From assembly GCA_000719025.1 (NCBI GenBank), contig JODP01000006.1, forward strand, positions 1,042,289 through 1,106,288: a DNA stretch of 64,000 nt, written 5' to 3'. This document shows positions 61,599 through 64,000 of the stretch, in pieces. The DNA is from Kineosporia aurantiaca JCM 3230. Lineage in GTDB: Bacteria > Actinomycetota > Actinomycetes > Actinomycetales > Kineosporiaceae. Each line of letters starts with the position of its first letter. Position 1 is the stretch's first letter. A program made the position numbers and the translations under genes. The notes beneath the pieces are model-generated. The model ran no database searches. It worked only from the letters and a program-made list of their open reading frames with translations, and was not told the origin of the DNA.

Positions 61599-61852
61599 GC
61601 AGCTGCAATGAGCCCGACTGTTCCAAGGTGCTCGACCAGGTCTACGAGTTCCTGGACGGTGAACTCGGCGAGGTCGAACTCGCCCAGATCCGGGTGCACC
61701 TGGAGGACTGCTCGCCCTGCCTGCGGCAGTACGACCTCGACATCGCGCTCAAGGCCCTGGTCCGGCGCTCCTGCCAGGAGACCGCCCCGGCCGACCTGCG
61801 CGACCGCATCATGATCAAGATCACCGAGGCCCGGATCGAGCTCAACGGCTGA
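61595..61852 (+). CDS. rsrA: Anti-sigma factor RsrA (zinc, redox)
   Basis: An 85-aa zinc-containing anti-sigma factor. The HxxxCxxC motif is H35-L-E-D-C39-S-P-C42; C9 probably completes the zinc site and C4 and C60 are additional. Disulfide formation releases SigR; reduction by thioredoxin or mycoredoxin restores it. Overlaps sigR in ATGA. Followed by a strong terminator. Confidence 0.96.
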   Translation: MSSCNEPDCSKVLDQVYEFLDGELGEVELAQIRVHLEDCSPCLRQYDLDIALKALVRRSCQETAPADLRDRIMIKITEARIELNG

Positions 61853-61871
61853 TCCTGGCTCCGTAGAACGA

Positions 61872-61908
61872 AAAAGGCGTTGCTCCCGGTGTGGGGGCAA
61901 CGCCTTTT
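61872..61908. terminator. Bidirectional intrinsic terminator
   Basis: AAAAGGCGTTGC (61872-61883) pairs with GCAACGCCTTTT (61897-61908). A-rich on the left and T-rich on the right, so it can serve rsrA on the plus strand and bL37 on the minus strand. Confidence 0.92.
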
Positions 61909-61930
61909 CGCTCTTTGGCGCTCTGAATGC

Positions 61931-62005
61931 TCAGGCGTTGGGACGGCGACCGTGGTTGGCCGCGCTGCCCTTGCGTGAGCGGCGCTTGCGTCCGCGCTTG
62001 CTCAT
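61931..62005 (-). CDS. 50S ribosomal protein bL37
   Basis: A 24-aa basic protein (ends N-H-G-R-R-P-N-A) that matches the actinobacterial small ribosomal protein bL37 first seen in mycobacterial 50S structures. The ATG at 62005 has AAGGAG 7-8 nt upstream. It is too short to be called by ordinary gene finders. Convergent with rsrA, sharing a terminator. Confidence 0.88.
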   Translation of the reverse strand: MSKRGRKRRSRKGSAANHGRRPNA

Positions 62006-62092
62006 GGCTTTCTCCTTCACTCGACTGCCCTCCATCTTGACAGATCGGGGCTCGTGCTCCGGACACGGCGGTCGCGAGCGGAAGAAACTCCA

Positions 62093-62179
62093 TGATCACG
62101 GGGAAAGAAGTCCATGATCACGGCGGGAGGGGTTCGCCCAACGCCCCGCCGTGATCATGGAGTTTCTTCCCCGTGATCA
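62093..62179. repeat. TGATCA array D (four units)
   Basis: Reverse-orientation TGATCA at 62093 and 62115 (22 bp apart) and forward at 62152 and 62174 (22 bp apart), 37 bp between the pairs. The region separates the divergent bL37 and biotin-carrier genes. The orientation pattern is opposite to array B. Confidence 0.9.
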
Positions 62180-62285
62180 TGGAGTTTTTGTTCAACTGTG
62201 CCGAGGGGCGGCGCTCGGCCGCGGAAGGGGGGTCGTGCTCCAATCACCCGGGCAGGTATCCACCGCGCGTCCAGGAGGCTCATCG

Positions 62286-62501
62286 ATGTCCGAAGAGGTC
62301 CACGCCGAGCTGGTCGGCAGCATCACCCGGGTCGAGGTGGCTCCCGGCGACGTGGTCACCCCCGGCGACCCGCTGATCGTGATGGAGTCGATGAAGATGG
62401 AGATCCCGGTGCACCCGGAGCGGGCCGGCACGGTCGCCCGGGTCGAGGTCCGGCCCGGTGACGTGGTCTCCGAAGGCGACCTGCTGGTCGTCCTCAGTTG
62501 A
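62286..62501 (+). CDS. Biotin/lipoyl carrier protein (TB7.3-like)
   Basis: A 71-aa single-domain biotinyl carrier. The biotinylation motif is E-S-M-K37-M-E, with conserved Gly/Pro turns before and after. It is homologous to TB7.3, whose gene lies beside the sigma factor-anti-sigma pair in M. tuberculosis. AGGAGG precedes the ATG. The acceptor enzyme is not in the window. Confidence 0.94.
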   Translation: MSEEVHAELVGSITRVEVAPGDVVTPGDPLIVMESMKMEIPVHPERAGTVARVEVRPGDVVSEGDLLVVLS

Positions 62502-62544
62502 CCTGATTTCTCAAGGTCGGCGCCCGGCGGCCGATGGACGACGC

Positions 62545-63630
62545 GTGAGCCCCCCTGTGTCCGTCCTGCCCTTTCTCCGGGCGCTGAGTGAGCTCTTCGG
62601 GTCCGACCTGCACTGCAAGGTGGGTTCACCGCCGCGGATCCGGATCGACGGCAAGCTGCGTCGGCTCGACGTGCCGTCGCTGACCCCGGCCGACACCGAG
62701 GCGATGGTGGCCGAGGTGCTGCGGGAGGACCTGCGGGCCGAGTTCGAGCGCCGCAACGAGGCCGACTTCGCCTACTCCCTGCCCGGGGTAGGCCGGTACC
62801 GGGTCAACGCGTTCCGCCAGCGGGGCTCGGCCGGGCTGGTCTTCCGGCGGGTGAACGTCGGCGCCATCCCGCTGGACAAGCTCGGCGTGCCCGACGTGAT
62901 CGCCCGGCTGGCCCTCGAGCCGCGCGGTCTGGTGCTGGTCACCGGCCCCACCGGCTCGGGCAAGACCACCACGCTGGCCGGGATGGTCGACAAGATCAAC
63001 ACCGAGCGCGAGGTGCACCTGGTCACCGTGGAGGACCCGATCGAGGTGCTGCACGAGGACAAGCTGGCGATGATCAACCAGCGCGAGGTCCGGGTCGACA
63101 CCGAGAACTTCGGGGTGGCCCTGCGGGCGGCGATGCGGCAGGACCCGGACGTCATCCTGATCGGTGAGATGCGGGACCAGGAGACCGTGCACGCGGCCCT
63201 GTCGGCCGCCGAGACCGGCCACTTCGTGATGTCCACCCTGCACACCCAGGACGCCAAGGAGACGATCAACCGGATCATCGACTTCTTCCCGCCGCACGAG
63301 CAGAAGCAGATCCGGCTCTCCCTGGCCGGGGCGCTGCGCGGGATCGTCTGCCAGCGGCTGGTGCCGCGGGCCGACGGCTCGGGGCGGGCGCTGGCGATGG
63401 AGGTCTGCGTGAACACCGGCCGGATCGCCGACGCGATCGCCGACCCGGACAAGACCAGCACGATCGGCGATCTGATCAAGGAGGGCGGCTTCTACGGGAT
63501 GCAGTCCTTCGACATGCACCTGGTGGAGCTGATCCGGGACGGCGTGGTGGGGCTGCACGACGGGATGGCGGTGGCCAGCAACCCGCACGACCTGACCGTC
63601 GAGCTGCGCCGACTGGGCCTGGTGGCGTAG
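62545..63630 (+). CDS. pilT: Type IV pilus retraction ATPase PilT
   Basis: A 361-aa hexameric secretion-type ATPase. The N-terminal PAS-like domain starts SDLHCKVGSPPRIRIDGKLRRL. Walker A is G-P-T-G-S-G-K-T-T (134-142), the Asp box VEDPIEVLH, Walker B VILIGEMRD and the His box STLHTQDAKETI. The GTG at 62545 is chosen. It powers pilus retraction and twitching. No other pilus genes are in the window. Confidence 0.92.
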   Translation: MSPPVSVLPFLRALSELFGSDLHCKVGSPPRIRIDGKLRRLDVPSLTPADTEAMVAEVLREDLRAEFERRNEADFAYSLPGVGRYRVNAFRQRGSAGLVFRRVNVGAIPLDKLGVPDVIARLALEPRGLVLVTGPTGSGKTTTLAGMVDKINTEREVHLVTVEDPIEVLHEDKLAMINQREVRVDTENFGVALRAAMRQDPDVILIGEMRDQETVHAALSAAETGHFVMSTLHTQDAKETINRIIDFFPPHEQKQIRLSLAGALRGIVCQRLVPRADGSGRALAMEVCVNTGRIADAIADPDKTSTIGDLIKEGGFYGMQSFDMHLVELIRDGVVGLHDGMAVASNPHDLTVELRRLGLVA

Positions 63631-63655
63631 GACTTTCGCCGATCGGCGAGGGATC

Positions 63656-63702
63656 CGTAGGAGGTGGACGGCGGGGTCCCGTTCCGCCCTCCACCTCCTA
63701 CG
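63656..63702. terminator. Long hairpin downstream of pilT
   Basis: CGTAGGAGGTGGACGGCGG (63656-63674) pairs with 63684-63702 with a single mismatch; the loop is 9 nt. No U-tract. The sequence includes a GGAGGT segment resembling an RBS, which would be masked in RNA. Confidence 0.7.
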
Positions 63703-63857
63703 GGCTCACCCGGTCTCGTCGTCGCGACCAGGGAGCTGGGGCGCCGTGACTGCCCTCGCGACGCCCGATTGGTCCATTATCAAGTTGTTACATTCAACGC
63801 GCGACTCGGAAACCGTGTGTCGTGGATCACGCTCCCGGAGTGGCCCGCAAACGACCA

Positions 63858-63890
63858 CGCCCGGCCGATCCGCAGGGGACCGGCCGGGCG
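63858..63890 (-). terminator. Hairpin downstream of sodN
   Basis: CGCCCGGCCG (63858-63867) and CGGCCGGGCG (63881-63890) pair around 13 nt, 14 nt beyond the sodN stop. An AT-rich island (about 63769-63798, TTGGTCCATTATCAAGTTG) in the same gap may hold a promoter. Nothing else is seen in 63703-63857. Confidence 0.65.
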
Positions 63891-63903
63891 AGGGCGAAAG
63901 AGA

Positions 63904-64000
63904 TCAGGCCGCGGCCTTGGTCTCCCAGAAGATGGTGCTGATGTCCTCGATCTTGGCCAGGAGCTGGTCGGCCACGGCGACGTCGGTGCTGCCCTTGGTG
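63904..64000 (-). CDS. sodN: Nickel superoxide dismutase (partial, C-terminus)
   Basis: The last 31 residues are visible (KGSTDVAVADQLLAK, then DISTIFWETKAAA). They match the C-terminal helix of Ni-SOD, which ends in IFWETK in Streptomyces. The Ni hook (HCDLPC) lies off the right edge. It detoxifies superoxide in the cytoplasm or outside the cell after SodX processing. Partner sodX is not visible. Confidence 0.8.
   Translation of the reverse strand, partial: TKGSTDVAVADQLLAKIEDISTIFWETKAAA

Noticed and set aside
62151..62190. Short ORFs beginning in the TGATCA units (M-I-M-E-F-L-P-type peptides)
   Set aside because: Every unit carries a GTG and an ATG by sequence, so these ORFs are a by-product of the repeat.

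Overview
The window is chromosomal DNA from a high-GC actinobacterium (order Actinomycetes). The evidence is a WhiB7/WblC regulator, a SigR-RsrA redox switch with a mycoredoxin, the 24-residue ribosomal protein bL37, an UvrD2 helicase, many GTG starts, many starts placed 6-9 nt after a TANNNT box (leaderless transcription), and gene order that follows two conserved actinobacterial blocks. A cellulose-binding GH12 enzyme, a PilT ATPase and a nickel superoxide dismutase suggest a plant- or soil-associated species. I cannot fix the genus; Kineosporia-like is only a guess.

1-24 kb is a conserved block: mycoredoxin (cut by the left edge, SigR-type promoter), uvrD2, an FtsK-like ATPase with a membrane partner, whiB7 with an attenuator leader, an AarF/ABC1 kinase, a ThiF-like protein, a zinc-ribbon protein, two metalloprotease-like genes, a NUDIX hydrolase, an SDR protein, a PDZ-Lon-like protease and an UPF0182 membrane protein. 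The relative order resembles the Rv3193c-Rv3198A region of Mycobacterium tuberculosis. Two near-identical initiator tRNA genes then flank a secreted GH12-CBM2 endoglucanase.

24-43 kb is accessory metabolism: a nucleoside hydrolase; an amine oxidase, LysR regulator, GABA aminotransferase and succinate semialdehyde dehydrogenase set (putrescine/GABA to succinate); a small gene under a perfect LexA box; a serine hydrolase; an ABC exporter operon; an aminotransferase; a uridine kinase-gamma-glutamylcyclotransferase fusion; an esterase; an MFS transporter; a luciferase-like oxidoreductase; and a VanX-like protein that has lost two zinc ligands.

43-51 kb holds the most unusual content. A tRNA-His without G-1 and C73 is followed by a non-standard histidyl-tRNA synthetase and a divergent HisG, apparently one transcription unit. 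Next to it is a Pnkp-Hen1 RNA repair operon, then a soluble PAS-chemoreceptor protein. 52-64 kb is a second conserved block: TetR, Rrf2, hisN, rsgA, aroA, a DoxX-like protein, SRAP, sigR-rsrA, bL37, a biotin carrier, pilT and the end of sodN.

Four intergenic regions carry phased 22-bp arrays centred on TGATCA. A cluster of three DnaA boxes lies at 11.75 kb. The best leads are the TGATCA arrays, the tRNA-His/HisRS/HisG set, the LexA-controlled orphan gene and the whiB7 leader.
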